Shown: positions 33,572 through 41,985, counted from the stretch's first letter. The stretch is DNA of 64,000 bases from Cupriavidus pinatubonensis (GCF_019602855.1 NZ_CP080767.1:1674001-1738000), one strand, 5' to 3'. Translations and numbers: made by a program. The notes: generated from the letters alone by a model not told the origin.

Positions 33572-34438
33572 CTATTCAACAATCGCCGGATGCACCCCCG
33601 GCGGCCCGCCGAGCACCTGCCGATACGACGGCGGCTGCACCCCCTCATCGTCCACGATCCCGTACTCCAGCGCCGCCTCCGCACAGATCAGGACCTTCCC
33701 GGACTTATCCATCAAGGCAGGATCCCGATACAGCGCATCCACAATGCGCCCCGTGAACTCCGGCGTCTCCGCCACCGGCGCAAACGACGCATATTTGTCT
33801 GGATGCTTCTCCCAAACCTGCATCGTTCGCGCAGTCCGCAGCGGCCCCATCCACAATGACACCGCAGCTACACCATAGGGCCGCAGGTCCACCGCCATGT
33901 CATGCGCGAACTTGTCGATCCCAGCCTTCTGCGCGCCGTAGGCAGGCCCGTGCATATAGCAATTGGCGCCGAATGACGAAGTGAAAACGATCAGCCCGCT
34001 CCCCTGCGCGACCATCATCGGCGCAGCATGCCAGCTGGCCACATAGCCAGACCGCAGACCCACGTCGAGAATGCCGGTCATCTCCAGCGGCTTCTGCCAG
34101 AAGGGCCCCGGCATGATCAGTTCGTCATGCAGGAAGGTGGCGTTGTTGACCAGGATGTCGAGCCGTCCCGCTTCCTCGCGCACGCGCTGGAACAGCGCGG
34201 CCACTTGCGCATCGTCGCTATGGTCGCAGGCCACCGCGATACCGCGGCCGCCGAGCGCGTCGATGTCGCGTGCGGTCGCGTGAATCGTGCCCGGCAGCGG
34301 CGCGCTGCCTTCCTGTTCGGTACGTCCGGTCACGTATACCGTGGCGCCGGCCGCGCCGAGTGCCAGTGCAATGCCCCGGCCGGCACCGCGCGATGCGCCG
34401 GTGACTACCGCGACGCAGGCTTGTTTTGAATCGCTCAT
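33572..34438 (-). CDS. DHRS1-like short-chain dehydrogenase
   Basis: This 288-residue SDR matches the DHRS1 group: VVTGASRGAGRGIALALGAA, VYVTGRT (Arg after strand two, NADP preference), CDHSDDAQVAALFQRVREE, NNATF, the serine strand IVFTSSFG and YGAQKAGIDKFAHDMAVDLR. Human DHRS1 reduces steroids and some xenobiotics, which fits the setting. GGAGGAG stands before the ATG at 34438. It is transcribed alone toward the REP region, from a divergent promoter region with its own operator-like site. Confidence 0.83.
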   Translation of the reverse strand: MSDSKQACVAVVTGASRGAGRGIALALGAAGATVYVTGRTEQEGSAPLPGTIHATARDIDALGGRGIAVACDHSDDAQVAALFQRVREEAGRLDILVNNATFLHDELIMPGPFWQKPLEMTGILDVGLRSGYVASWHAAPMMVAQGSGLIVFTSSFGANCYMHGPAYGAQKAGIDKFAHDMAVDLRPYGVAAVSLWMGPLRTARTMQVWEKHPDKYASFAPVAETPEFTGRIVDALYRDPALMDKSGKVLICAEAALEYGIVDDEGVQPPSYRQVLGGPPGVHPAIVE

Positions 34439-34496
34439 GTCTCCTCCTCTGAGTATGGGAACCGCTTCCAAGATTGCGGTTCGAGGGGAACCAGCA

Positions 34497-34514
34497 CATC
34501 ACTCGTTCGGACTA
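34497..34514 (-). promoter_or_regulatory. Putative steroid-regulon operator, DHRS1-like gene
   Basis: On the minus strand TAGTCCGAACGAGTGATG has a perfect left half and a partial right half. It ends 58 bases before the SDR start. Confidence 0.5.
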
Positions 34515-34532
34515 GCCATGCTCGAAGCCGGC

Positions 34533-34550
34533 TAATCCACCCGGACGATG
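34533..34550 (+). promoter_or_regulatory. Putative steroid-regulon operator, SnoaL-SDR-SDR operon
   Basis: TAATCCACCCGGACGATG has one change in the left half and a perfect right half. It ends 87 bases before the SnoaL-like start at 34638. Confidence 0.7.
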
Positions 34551-34637
34551 GCTGCTGTCTCCACGCAAGCCACGATAGGCGCGGATACGCCCACGCGCCG
34601 CGAGCGGCGCAACCATCAACAATCAAGGAGACAAGCG

Positions 34638-35057
34638 ATGCCAGACCCCGAATCCATAGAAGCGATCCGCTCACTCGCCTGGCGCTACGCCCAGGCCGTA
34701 GACCGCCGCGAGTTCGCGCGCCTGACGGCACTGTTCACACCCGACGCGCAATTAAGCGGCCCGGGGTTCCACCTCGACGGCGCACAGGCCATCGCCGAAG
34801 GCATGTCGGCACTCGGCAATTACAGCGCCACGCAGCACCACGTGCATCACCAGCTGGTCGACGTGAACGGGGACACCGCCAGCGGCGAGACCTACTGCAT
34901 TGCCAACCACCTGTATCAGGACGAGGGCGGCGTTCCGCGCAAGCTGGACTGGGGCATCCGCTATCAGGACCGCTATGTGCGCCGTCAGGGCGAGTGGCGA
35001 ATCGCCGCGCGCACGGTGCTGGTCGACTGGACCCAGGATCTCCCACAGAAAGGATGA
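34638..35057 (+). CDS. SnoaL-like (NTF2-fold) protein
   Basis: This 139-residue protein has the SnoaL-like NTF2 fold (EAIRSLAWRYAQAVDRREFA, LFTPDAQLSGPGFHLDGAQA, HHVHHQLVDVNGD, GEWRIAARTVLVDW). His-rich HHVHHQ in the central strand is common in members with lyase or isomerase activity. The start has AAGGAGA upstream. It is first of three genes (SnoaL, SDR, SDR) and its stop is eight bases before the next ATG. It is only distantly similar to the SnoaL-like protein at 32216. Confidence 0.75.
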   Translation: MPDPESIEAIRSLAWRYAQAVDRREFARLTALFTPDAQLSGPGFHLDGAQAIAEGMSALGNYSATQHHVHHQLVDVNGDTASGETYCIANHLYQDEGGVPRKLDWGIRYQDRYVRRQGEWRIAARTVLVDWTQDLPQKG

Positions 35058-35065
35058 GGCACAGC

Positions 35066-35914
35066 ATGACGAAAGCATTGGAAGGTAAGGCAGCACTGGT
35101 TACGGGCGGCGCAGGCGGGATTGGCGCGGCGAGCGCGTTGGCACTGGCGCGCGACGGCGCCGCGGTGGCATTGATGGGCCGGCGGCGCGAAGCGCTGGAA
35201 GTTGCCCGGGACGCGCTGCGCGAGAAGGTGCCCGGCGCCAGCATCGAGATCTGCGTGGGCGATGCATGCCGCGCCGACGATGTGCAGGCCGCATTGCAGC
35301 GGGCGTGGGACCTGCGCGGGCGGCTCGATATCGTCGTGCCAACGGTCGGTGGCGGCGGCTTCAAGCCGATGCTGATGCATGACGCGGCTTCGTTCATGGC
35401 CGAGATCGAGTTCAACATCGCCAGCGCGTTCCTGGCCGTGCGCCACGCCGCGCCGTTGATGGCGCCGCACGGCGGCAGCATCGTCTGCATTTCGTCGGGC
35501 GCGGCGCGCATGAACTGCCGCTGGCTGTCGGCCTACTGTGCGGCCAAGGCCGGGCTGGAGGCGTTCGTGCGCGGCGCCGCGGAGGAACTGGCCGAAGCCG
35601 GCATCCGTGTCAACGCAGTGCGGCCGGGGCTCACACGCTCGGGCGCGACTGGCCCGATGTTCGACAACGAAGCGGTGCTGGGCCAGTTTGTCGCGCAGAT
35701 GCCGCTGGGCCGCGCGGGTGAGCCGGAGGACATCGCCAACGCCGTGCGTTACCTCGCTGGGCCGGAATCCGGATGGGTGACGGGACAGAGCTTTGGCGTC
35801 GATGGCGGCAACGAGCTGCGCGGCAACCCCATGCTGGACGATGCCATCGCTGCCATGTACGGCAGGGCCGCGCTGGACGACGTGCTTGCCGGCAGGATTC
35901 CGGCCGCGGCATGA
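35066..35914 (+). CDS. Short-chain dehydrogenase/reductase
   Basis: This 282-residue SDR has TGGAGGIG (13-20), an Arg pair after strand two (LMGRRREAL, NADP preference), a modified PTVGGGG in place of NNAG, the serine strand VCISSGAA and YCAAKAGLEAF. The C-terminus is extended by about 25 residues after the FGVDGGN motif. The changed NNAG motif suggests an unusual active-site loop. It is the middle gene of the SnoaL-SDR-SDR operon. Substrate not assignable. Confidence 0.82.
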   Translation: MTKALEGKAALVTGGAGGIGAASALALARDGAAVALMGRRREALEVARDALREKVPGASIEICVGDACRADDVQAALQRAWDLRGRLDIVVPTVGGGGFKPMLMHDAASFMAEIEFNIASAFLAVRHAAPLMAPHGGSIVCISSGAARMNCRWLSAYCAAKAGLEAFVRGAAEELAEAGIRVNAVRPGLTRSGATGPMFDNEAVLGQFVAQMPLGRAGEPEDIANAVRYLAGPESGWVTGQSFGVDGGNELRGNPMLDDAIAAMYGRAALDDVLAGRIPAAA

Positions 35915-35945
35915 ACGGCCGGCACAACGAAGGAGGAGAACGCAG

Positions 35946-36713
35946 ATGAAGCAAGAAGGTAGGGTGAAGGGCAAAGTCGCCCTGGTCACCGGCGCGGCCA
36001 GCGGCGTCGGCCGTGCGGACGCGCTGCTGCTGGCCGCAGAAGGCGCGAGGGTGGTACTGAGCGACGTCAACGAAGAAGCGGGCCAGGCGCTGGCGCGCGA
36101 GATCGGTGACGCGGCGCTGTTCGTCCGTCACGACATCGCTAGCGAGGAGGACTGGCGCAGTGTCATGGCGGCTGCACTGGATCGCTTCGGACGGCTGGAC
36201 GTGCTGGTGAACAATGCCGCGATCTGTCCGCTCGGCTCGATCGAGGAAACCTCGCTCGAATGCTGGCGGCAGGTCACGCGCGTCAATGCCGATGGCTATT
36301 TCCTCGGCTGCCGTTTCGGCGTGGCGGCGATGAAAGGCAATGAGGCCGGCGGCTCGATCGTGATGATGTCTTCGGTGGCAGCGCTGGGCGGCCTGCCGAT
36401 GATGTGCGCGTACACCGGTTCGAAAGGCGCTGTCACCGCGCTGACGCGCAGCGTAGCGGCGCATTGCAAGCAGCAGGGCTACCGCATCCGCTGCAACTCG
36501 ATCCACCCGGACGGTATCTGGACCCCGATGACGCAGGCGCTCGTGCCGGATCTCGACCCGGTCGCACTCGGTATCGGCACAGACCCGATGGCGCGCATGT
36601 GCAACCCTGAGGATGTCGCCAACCTGGTGCTGTTCCTCGCCTCGGATGCATCGCGCTTCATCAATGGCGCTGAACTGCGCATCGACAATGCACAGCTGAT
36701 CTCGTCGCTGTGA
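35946..36713 (+). CDS. 3beta/17beta-hydroxysteroid dehydrogenase-like SDR (second copy)
   Basis: This 255-residue SDR is a close paralogue of the one at 28729-29493 (shared VTGAASGVGR.DALLLA, NNAAI, VNADGYFLGC, SSVAALGG, ALTRSVAAHCK, CNSIHPDGI.TPMT, ASDxSRFINGAELRIDNAQ). It also resembles the Comamonas 3beta/17beta-HSD. Asp after strand two (LSDVNEEAG) points to NAD. The two copies may differ in position or stereochemistry of the hydroxyl oxidised. GGAGGAGAA lies before the ATG. It ends its operon before a convergent hairpin. Confidence 0.86.
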   Translation: MKQEGRVKGKVALVTGAASGVGRADALLLAAEGARVVLSDVNEEAGQALAREIGDAALFVRHDIASEEDWRSVMAAALDRFGRLDVLVNNAAICPLGSIEETSLECWRQVTRVNADGYFLGCRFGVAAMKGNEAGGSIVMMSSVAALGGLPMMCAYTGSKGAVTALTRSVAAHCKQQGYRIRCNSIHPDGIWTPMTQALVPDLDPVALGIGTDPMARMCNPEDVANLVLFLASDASRFINGAELRIDNAQLISSL

Positions 36714-36718
36714 CGAGG

Positions 36719-36750
36719 ACGCGGCAGCCGCCAGTACGGAGCTGCCGCGT
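36719..36750. terminator. Hairpin between convergent genes
   Basis: ACGCGGCAGC pairs perfectly with GCTGCCGCGT over a 12-base loop. It lies between the SDR ending at 36713 and the epimerase-like gene ending at 36756 and can serve both directions. Confidence 0.6.
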
Positions 36751-36755
36751 TCTGG

Positions 36756-37658
36756 TTAAGCGCTGTATTGCGCGACGATCTCCCTGACAGTGCGTGCGAT
36801 GTCCTGGCGGCGATAGCCGAGCAGCGCGGTCTCGGCTGCATCGGGTTCGTAGTACAGCGTATTGCCGCGGCCGAAGCAGATGGCGGCATCAGGCATCAGC
36901 GGATGTTCCTGGTCGATGGCCGGAGGCACAGGACGGCCCGCCTCGCGGAAGAAGGCGCCGAAGTAATCCTGGAACGTCAGGTTCTCGTCGCCGACAAGAT
37001 AGGCCTTGCCGTTCTCGCCGCGCAGCAGCGCGCCTTCGATGGCTTCCGACAGCGATGCCGCCGAGATGAAGTTGACGCCGCCGGGCGGCGCAAAGTCGGG
37101 CATCGGCGCGAATCCGCCCTTCGCATAGTCGGTGTAGGCCTTGAACATGGGCACCAGCAGGCCCGGCACGGTCCCGACCACGAACGGCGCATTGACGCTC
37201 ACCACGCGGAAGGCGGGGCCGGCCAGTGCACGTACGCCCTCGTCAGCGAGCTTGCGGGAGCGGATATAGGCGTTCTGTTCGGCCAGCGCCGGCATGGCCT
37301 GCGGATAGAAGCTGCCGACATGCACGGCGACACGGATGCCGGCATCGCGCGCCGCACGGAAGAAGCTAGGCACGCCCTGCACATTCGCGCGCTCCCAGTG
37401 CGCGGCTTCGTTGCCGTCCGGCGGCAGGTGGCGCACATCGTTGCCCGCGGCAAAGACCAGGGCATCGAACGCCCCGAGCTGCGCGGCCGGCAGGTCGTTG
37501 GCGATGTAATCGCAGCGCAGGTAGTCGAGTTCACCGAGCGGCGTGCCGGCGGCGGGGCAGTTGCGGCCGGCAATGGTGACTTCGTGTCCCTTGTCGCGCA
37601 GGGCCAGGGCGGCGTGGCCGCCAATCATGCCCGTGCCGCCGACGATCAGAATCTTCAT
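36756..37658 (-). CDS. NAD-dependent epimerase/dehydratase-like (extended SDR) protein
   Basis: This 300-residue protein has the extended-SDR N-terminus (MKILIVGGTGMIGGHAALAL) and a possible YxxxK pair in NAYIRSRK (about residue 131). Extended SDRs include 3beta-hydroxysteroid dehydrogenase/isomerases and nucleotide-sugar epimerases. The short length and the VGSFYP segment in place of the usual S/T strand leave the reaction open. It is transcribed in the direction opposite to the operon on its left. The SDR at 37722 lies 63 bases upstream on the same strand, so the two may be cotranscribed. Confidence 0.75.
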   Translation of the reverse strand: MKILIVGGTGMIGGHAALALRDKGHEVTIAGRNCPAAGTPLGELDYLRCDYIANDLPAAQLGAFDALVFAAGNDVRHLPPDGNEAAHWERANVQGVPSFFRAARDAGIRVAVHVGSFYPQAMPALAEQNAYIRSRKLADEGVRALAGPAFRVVSVNAPFVVGTVPGLLVPMFKAYTDYAKGGFAPMPDFAPPGGVNFISAASLSEAIEGALLRGENGKAYLVGDENLTFQDYFGAFFREAGRPVPPAIDQEHPLMPDAAICFGRGNTLYYEPDAAETALLGYRRQDIARTVREIVAQYSA

Positions 37659-37721
37659 GCTGTTCTCCTTGCTCGTGGTTGTTGTTGGGTGGCTGATGCT
37701 TACGACGGGTTCGATCAGCCG

Positions 37722-38552
37722 TCAGAGGTTCATGCCGTTGCCGACCATCACCGGCATATTGGTCCAGTTGCCTTTCGGGTCGCGGTACCAGCCGGACGCC
37801 GCCAGCGCGCCGCCGTTCACATGCAGGGCCGTGCCCGTGATCCACGAGGCGCGCGGGCCCGCCAGGAACACGATGCCTTCGGCAATGTCCCGCGGCGTGC
37901 CGAACCGGCCCAGCGGGATCCAGTTCGGCATGTGGTGCCGGTGCTCTTCCGCAACGACCAGCGACACCGGCACCTGCGGCGTTTCCGTGGTCTCGGGTGC
38001 GATCAGGTTGACGCGGATGCCCGACGGCGCCAGCTCGAGCGCAAGGCTCTGCGTGAAGCCGGTCAGTGCGGCCTTGAACGCGCCATAGACGCTGCAGTTC
38101 GGGATGCCGCGGAAGCCCTCGATCGACGACACGCTGACGATGCTCGCCGCCGCGCTGCGCCGGAGCAGAGGCAGCATCGCGCGTGTGACCGAGAAGACAT
38201 GGCGCAGGTTGACCGCGTACAGGCTGTCGATCTCGGCGTCGTCATACAGTTCGAAGGGCTTGGCGATGCGCAGGAAGTCACCGACGTTATTGACCAGCAC
38301 ATCGAGCGCGCCGAAGCGTTCGCCGATCTGCGCGGCGAGTGAAGCCACGGTCGCAGCGCAGGTGACGTCGCCGTGCACGACCAGTGCGTCGTTGCCATCG
38401 CCGCCGAGCAAGGATGCGGCGGCGTCGGCGCGGCTCGGATCGATCTCGATCACCGCCACGCGGGCGCCCTGTTCCTGAAAGGCCTGTGCGGCCGCCAGCC
38501 CGATGCCGGCGCCGCCGCCGGTGATCAATACAGTCTTGCCTTGGAAATCCAT
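37722..38552 (-). CDS. Short-chain dehydrogenase/reductase
   Basis: This 276-residue SDR has TGGGAGIG (11-18), an acidic residue after strand two (VIEIDPSRA, NAD preference), NNVGD, the serine strand SVSSIEGF and YGAFKAALTGFTQSLALELA. A long C-terminal extension after HVNGGALAASG (about residues 248-276) is rich in Asn and aromatic residues. The start at 38552 follows from the MDFQGKTVLITGG opening; the longer frame upstream is not SDR-like. It is divergent from LuxR 3. A half operator lies about 104 bases upstream. Confidence 0.83.
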   Translation of the reverse strand: MDFQGKTVLITGGGAGIGLAAAQAFQEQGARVAVIEIDPSRADAAASLLGGDGNDALVVHGDVTCAATVASLAAQIGERFGALDVLVNNVGDFLRIAKPFELYDDAEIDSLYAVNLRHVFSVTRAMLPLLRRSAAASIVSVSSIEGFRGIPNCSVYGAFKAALTGFTQSLALELAPSGIRVNLIAPETTETPQVPVSLVVAEEHRHHMPNWIPLGRFGTPRDIAEGIVFLAGPRASWITGTALHVNGGALAASGWYRDPKGNWTNMPVMVGNGMNL

Positions 38553-38656
38553 CAGTCTCAGTCTCCTTCTTCGTCGTGGCGGTAGATGCAGGGAAAGGTC
38601 GACAGCGACCGTAGCAGGCCGCCCGTGGCGACTTTGAAGCGCCGTGGTGGCGTGGA

Positions 38657-38674
38657 CATCGTCCGAATGCATGG
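38657..38674 (-). promoter_or_regulatory. Operator half-site between SDR and LuxR 3
   Basis: CATCGTCCG on the plus strand is a perfect right half-site (CGGACGATG on the minus strand) with no left half. It lies 104 bases before the SDR start and 123 bases before LuxR 3. The adjoining ATGCATGG also occurs before LuxR 2. Confidence 0.4.
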
Positions 38675-38797
38675 CAGGGAAAACACCGATAAGGCAGGGC
38701 CCGGGGTGGCCCTGATGCGTCCCTATAATCGCCGCTGACCCAGGCGCCGGCAGAGCGCCGGGCAATACACACCGTGCGAAGCGAGGAGACGAAAAGT

Positions 38798-39985
38798 ATG
38801 TTGATGGCCACGGAGCCGGCGCCGGACGCGTCGTCGCCCCTGTTCACCCACTCCAGGCTCGGCCTGGCGCAATTCAGTGCGCTGCTGGCAGCCATCTACG
38901 AAGGCCCGATGGAGTCCGTGCCCTGGGGCCGCGCGCTTGAAATGCTCCGCAAGCAACTGGACGCCACGTATGTGAGCTTTATCCTGCGCTCGCCGGCCAG
39001 CGACCGCAGCGGCCTGGCGGTACATGCGTCCGAGCAGGGGACCTCGCTCGAGGCGGAGGCGTCATACAACAGCTACTACTACGCGATCGATCCCTTCATC
39101 AACCTGCCCACCGACCGCGCCGTTACCGTGGACGAGGCAACCGGATCGGGCAACTGGTGCCACAGCGAGATCTACCGGCAGTTCCTGCAGCCGCTCGACA
39201 TCCGCTACCTGCTGGGCGCGGACATCCGTACCGACGACGGCGTGGAATGCCGCCTGCGCATCTGCCGTCCACATGCGTCGCGGGATTTCGACGAGAAGGA
39301 CAAGGCTGCCTGCGGCGTCATCCTGCCGCACCTGAAGCGGGCGGTGCGGCTTCATTCGCGGCTCGACGTGGTCGAGTCAGAACGCAGCCTCTACGCCGGT
39401 GCCATTGACCGGATGCTGGTGGGCATGCTGATCCTGGATGAGTCGGGCGCCATCCTCAAGAAGAACTTCGAGGCTGATGAGATCCTGGCCGAGAACGACG
39501 GTATCCGGCTCAACGGTGGCAACTTCGAGATTGCCTACGCGCAGGAGAGCCGGAAATTCCAGTTCCTGCTGCGTCGTGCGCGCATGGGGCACCATGGCGG
39601 CGCGCCGGCGATTGCCGAAGCCATGTCGATCACGCGGCCGTCTGGGCGTGGGAAGCTTGGCGTGTTGATCCGCACGATTCCGTTGAGCGAGTGGTCGGAG
39701 GATAACCGGCACCGGCCGGCATGCGCGGTGTTCATTCGCGATCCGGAGCGCAAATCGCGCGCCTCGCATGAGGTCGTGCGCAAGCTGTTCGATCTCACGC
39801 CTGCGGAGACGGCGCTTGCACTGGTGCTGGCGGACGGGTTGACGCTTGATGAGGCAGCTGTCGAACTGGGCATCAGCAAGAACACTGCGCGGGCGCATTT
39901 AAGGGCTATTTTTTCGAAGACTGGGGTGACTCGGCAGGCGACGTTGGTCAGGACGTTGCTGAGTAGTGTGGTGGCGTTGGGGTAG
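38798..39985 (+). CDS. LuxR-family regulator 3, TeiR/TesR-like
   Basis: This 395-residue regulator is close to LuxR 2 over its whole length (FSALLAAIYEGPMESVPWGR, YNSYYYAIDPFINLPTDRAV, LDESGAILKKNFEADEIL and the HTH LGISKNTARAHLRAIFSKTG). The start at 38798 has GGAGA eight bases upstream, exactly as in LuxR 2. The HTH recognition helix is identical to LuxR 2, so both should bind the same operator. A 31-pair perfect hairpin follows 15 bases after the stop codon. Sensing of different steroid classes by the three paralogues is a plausible reason for their number. Confidence 0.83.
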   Translation: MLMATEPAPDASSPLFTHSRLGLAQFSALLAAIYEGPMESVPWGRALEMLRKQLDATYVSFILRSPASDRSGLAVHASEQGTSLEAEASYNSYYYAIDPFINLPTDRAVTVDEATGSGNWCHSEIYRQFLQPLDIRYLLGADIRTDDGVECRLRICRPHASRDFDEKDKAACGVILPHLKRAVRLHSRLDVVESERSLYAGAIDRMLVGMLILDESGAILKKNFEADEILAENDGIRLNGGNFEIAYAQESRKFQFLLRRARMGHHGGAPAIAEAMSITRPSGRGKLGVLIRTIPLSEWSEDNRHRPACAVFIRDPERKSRASHEVVRKLFDLTPAETALALVLADGLTLDEAAVELGISKNTARAHLRAIFSKTGVTRQATLVRTLLSSVVALG

Positions 39986-40000
39986 GGGTTGGCGGCTTAA

Positions 40001-40065
40001 CGCTCTTGGCAGGCGCTGCTGTTTCGCCGGCGTAGCCGGCGAAACAGCAGCGCCTGCCAAGAGCG
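40001..40065. repeat. Perfect palindromic REP pair, 31-base arms
   Basis: Two REP-like units face each other to give arms of 31 bases without a mismatch and a three-base loop (GTA). The left arm plus the loop equals copy 2 at 32741. It lies 15 bases after LuxR 3. It may act as a terminator or protect the mRNA end, although no T-run follows. Confidence 0.85.
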
Positions 40066-40117
40066 ATAACCCAGCCCAACGAGAAAGCCGCTCCCGCCGA
40101 CATCCCCGTATACCCGG

Positions 40118-40135
40118 TAGTCCACTTGAGGTATG
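40118..40135 (+). promoter_or_regulatory. Weak operator-like site before the EthD gene
   Basis: TAGTCCACTTGAGGTATG has a perfect left half and ends in ATG like the others, but the right half is poor. It lies 117 bases before the EthD start. Confidence 0.35.
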
Positions 40136-40252
40136 CCCCTCACCCCCCAGCCTCCTAGCATCCTTGCGAACCCCTGAACGCCATCGGCGATGTCGTTCTA
40201 AACGGACCGTCAGGTTGAAACCTGCAATCCCTTCGCACAAGGAGCCAAGAGC

Positions 40253-40969
40253 ATGGAAAAAGTCATCTACATAGTCTGGCGCGACCCCAGCACCAAGCCG
40301 GAAACATTCGCGCATGACCTGCGAACAAAACTGGCACAGCAGCTGCTCCAACTAGGCGCCCGCGGCGTACAGATCAACGTACAGGACGAGGACGTGGCAC
40401 CCGCCGCAGCCTTGCGGCAAGTGAACACACTCCCCCAGATGGACGGCCTGGTCTCCGTCTGGGTCGACAGCGCCATCACCAGTCTGCGCCGGCCATTCGA
40501 CGACGCCGTACTGGCTGCCACCGGCCGAATGGCCGGCTACCTCGTCACCGAATCCCAACCCATCCGCAACACGCGGCATCCCGCACGCGCCGGCGAGCGC
40601 ACGCCCGGCTTTTCGCAGCTGGCGTTCCTGAAGCGCCCGCCGCGCCTGACCCACGAGGCATGGCTCGATACCTGGCACAACCGCCACACCCAGGTGGCCA
40701 TCGACACCCAGGACACGTTCCTCTATGTGCAGAACGTGGTGGTGCGCGCGCTGACGTACGGCGCGCCGCCGCTCGACGCGGTGGTGGAGGAAGGCTTCCC
40801 TGAAGCCGCCATGACCGACCCGCAGGCGTTCTTCGATGCACCCGGCGACGAGGCGAAATACCAGCGCAACCTGGCCGCCATGATGGAAAGCTGCCAGCGC
40901 TTTATCGACTTCGACAAGATCGACGTGGTAGCCAGCAGCCAGTACATCGTCAGGCCGCCAGCCGCCTGA
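40253..40969 (+). CDS. EthD-domain protein
   Basis: This 238-residue protein has a C-terminal EthD-like ferredoxin-fold domain (FLKRPPRLTHEAWLDTWHNR, then HTQVAIDTQDTFLYVQNVV) and a similar N-terminal half (VIYIVWRDPSTKPETFAHDL). EthD proteins form dimeric alpha/beta barrels that help oxygenases or bind hydrophobic ligands; their chemistry is mostly unknown. AAGGAG precedes the ATG. It is upstream of hsaC but separated by an operator copy, so it has its own transcription unit. Confidence 0.75.
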   Translation: MEKVIYIVWRDPSTKPETFAHDLRTKLAQQLLQLGARGVQINVQDEDVAPAAALRQVNTLPQMDGLVSVWVDSAITSLRRPFDDAVLAATGRMAGYLVTESQPIRNTRHPARAGERTPGFSQLAFLKRPPRLTHEAWLDTWHNRHTQVAIDTQDTFLYVQNVVVRALTYGAPPLDAVVEEGFPEAAMTDPQAFFDAPGDEAKYQRNLAAMMESCQRFIDFDKIDVVASSQYIVRPPAA

Positions 40970-40996
40970 ATCCCGCCTGAACGCGCCGGATCCGGC

Positions 40997-41014
40997 TAGT
41001 CCGCTAGGACGATG
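40997..41014 (+). promoter_or_regulatory. Putative steroid-regulon operator, hsaC operon
   Basis: TAGTCCGCTAGGACGATG has both halves perfect. It ends 61 bases before hsaC and is the only copy seen for the following 18 kb of co-directional genes. Confidence 0.78.
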
Positions 41015-41075
41015 TGCCGGCCGGCCGCGCACGGAAGAATGGTCTCCATACCGAATCAAACCAGAGGAGACCAGC

Positions 41076-41972
41076 ATGTTGGACATTCGTGCGCTTGGCT
41101 ACATCGTGGTCGAGTCCACTGACTTAGGGCAGTGGCGACACTACGCCGAACAGGTGCTTGGCATGGCCTGTTCCGGGGCTCCGGGCGGCGCGTTGTACGT
41201 GAAGATGGACGAGCGCGATTACCGCTACCTGATCGTCCCCGGCACGCGTGACCGCTACCTGGCTTCCGGCTGGGAACTGGCCGATGAGCCGGCTTACCGC
41301 CATGCGCTCGCTACGCTGCGCGAGGCCAACGTGGAAGTGGTGCACGCCAGCGCCGCGGACCTGGCGCAACGCCGCGTGCAGGCGCTGGCCTGGTTTGTCG
41401 ACCCCTCGGGCAATCGCCATGAGATCTCGTGGGGCATGCGCTCGGATTTCCTGCGCTTTGTCTCGCCGATCGGCGTGCCGCGCTTCATTACCGATCCGAT
41501 GGGGGCAGGCCACACCGTGCTGCCGGCACCCGCCTTCGACGAGACCTATGCCTTCCTGCGCGATGTGATGGGCTTCGGGCTGTCGGACATCTTCCGCGTG
41601 CGCTTCACCAACGACCCGGCCGAGCCGGAGAAGCGCATCCATTTCCTGCATTGCGGCAACGGCCGCCACCACAGCCTGGCGATCTTCGAGATGCCGTCGG
41701 AAGCCGGCTGCATCCATGTCATGGCCGAAGTGCCTGAGATGGCGGAAGTCGGCCGCGCACTGGACCGCGTGCAGCAGCACGGCGTGAAGATGTCCGCCAC
41801 GCTGGGCCAGCACTGCAACGACCGCATGACGTCCTTCTACATGAAGACGCCGGGTGGTTTCGACCTCGAATACGGCCATGGCGGGCTGGTGGTGGACTGG
41901 AGCCACCACGCCGCCTACGAAGCCACGCGCGTCAGCCTGTGGGGACATGACTTCAGCATCGGATACCGCTAA
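41076..41972 (+). CDS. hsaC: 3,4-DHSA 4,5-dioxygenase (extradiol, type I)
   Basis: This 298-residue two-domain VOC protein should cleave the catechol ring A of 3,4-DHSA meta to its hydroxyls. Iron ligands are His146 (GAGHTVL), His198 or 199 (GNGRHHSLAIF) and Glu265 (GFDLEYG), the BphC/HsaC spacing. Length equals HsaC (about 300). AGGAG precedes the ATG. It is first in the long operon that continues with ipdA. The next enzyme, the C-C hydrolase HsaD, is not found nearby. TesB is the Comamonas name for this activity. Confidence 0.88.
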   Translation: MLDIRALGYIVVESTDLGQWRHYAEQVLGMACSGAPGGALYVKMDERDYRYLIVPGTRDRYLASGWELADEPAYRHALATLREANVEVVHASAADLAQRRVQALAWFVDPSGNRHEISWGMRSDFLRFVSPIGVPRFITDPMGAGHTVLPAPAFDETYAFLRDVMGFGLSDIFRVRFTNDPAEPEKRIHFLHCGNGRHHSLAIFEMPSEAGCIHVMAEVPEMAEVGRALDRVQQHGVKMSATLGQHCNDRMTSFYMKTPGGFDLEYGHGGLVVDWSHHAAYEATRVSLWGHDFSIGYR

Positions 41973-41985
41973 GCCCTGAATACCT

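Noticed and set aside
10239-39985. LuxR genes considered as quorum-sensing regulators
   Set aside because: There is no autoinducer-binding domain signature and no luxI gene in the window.
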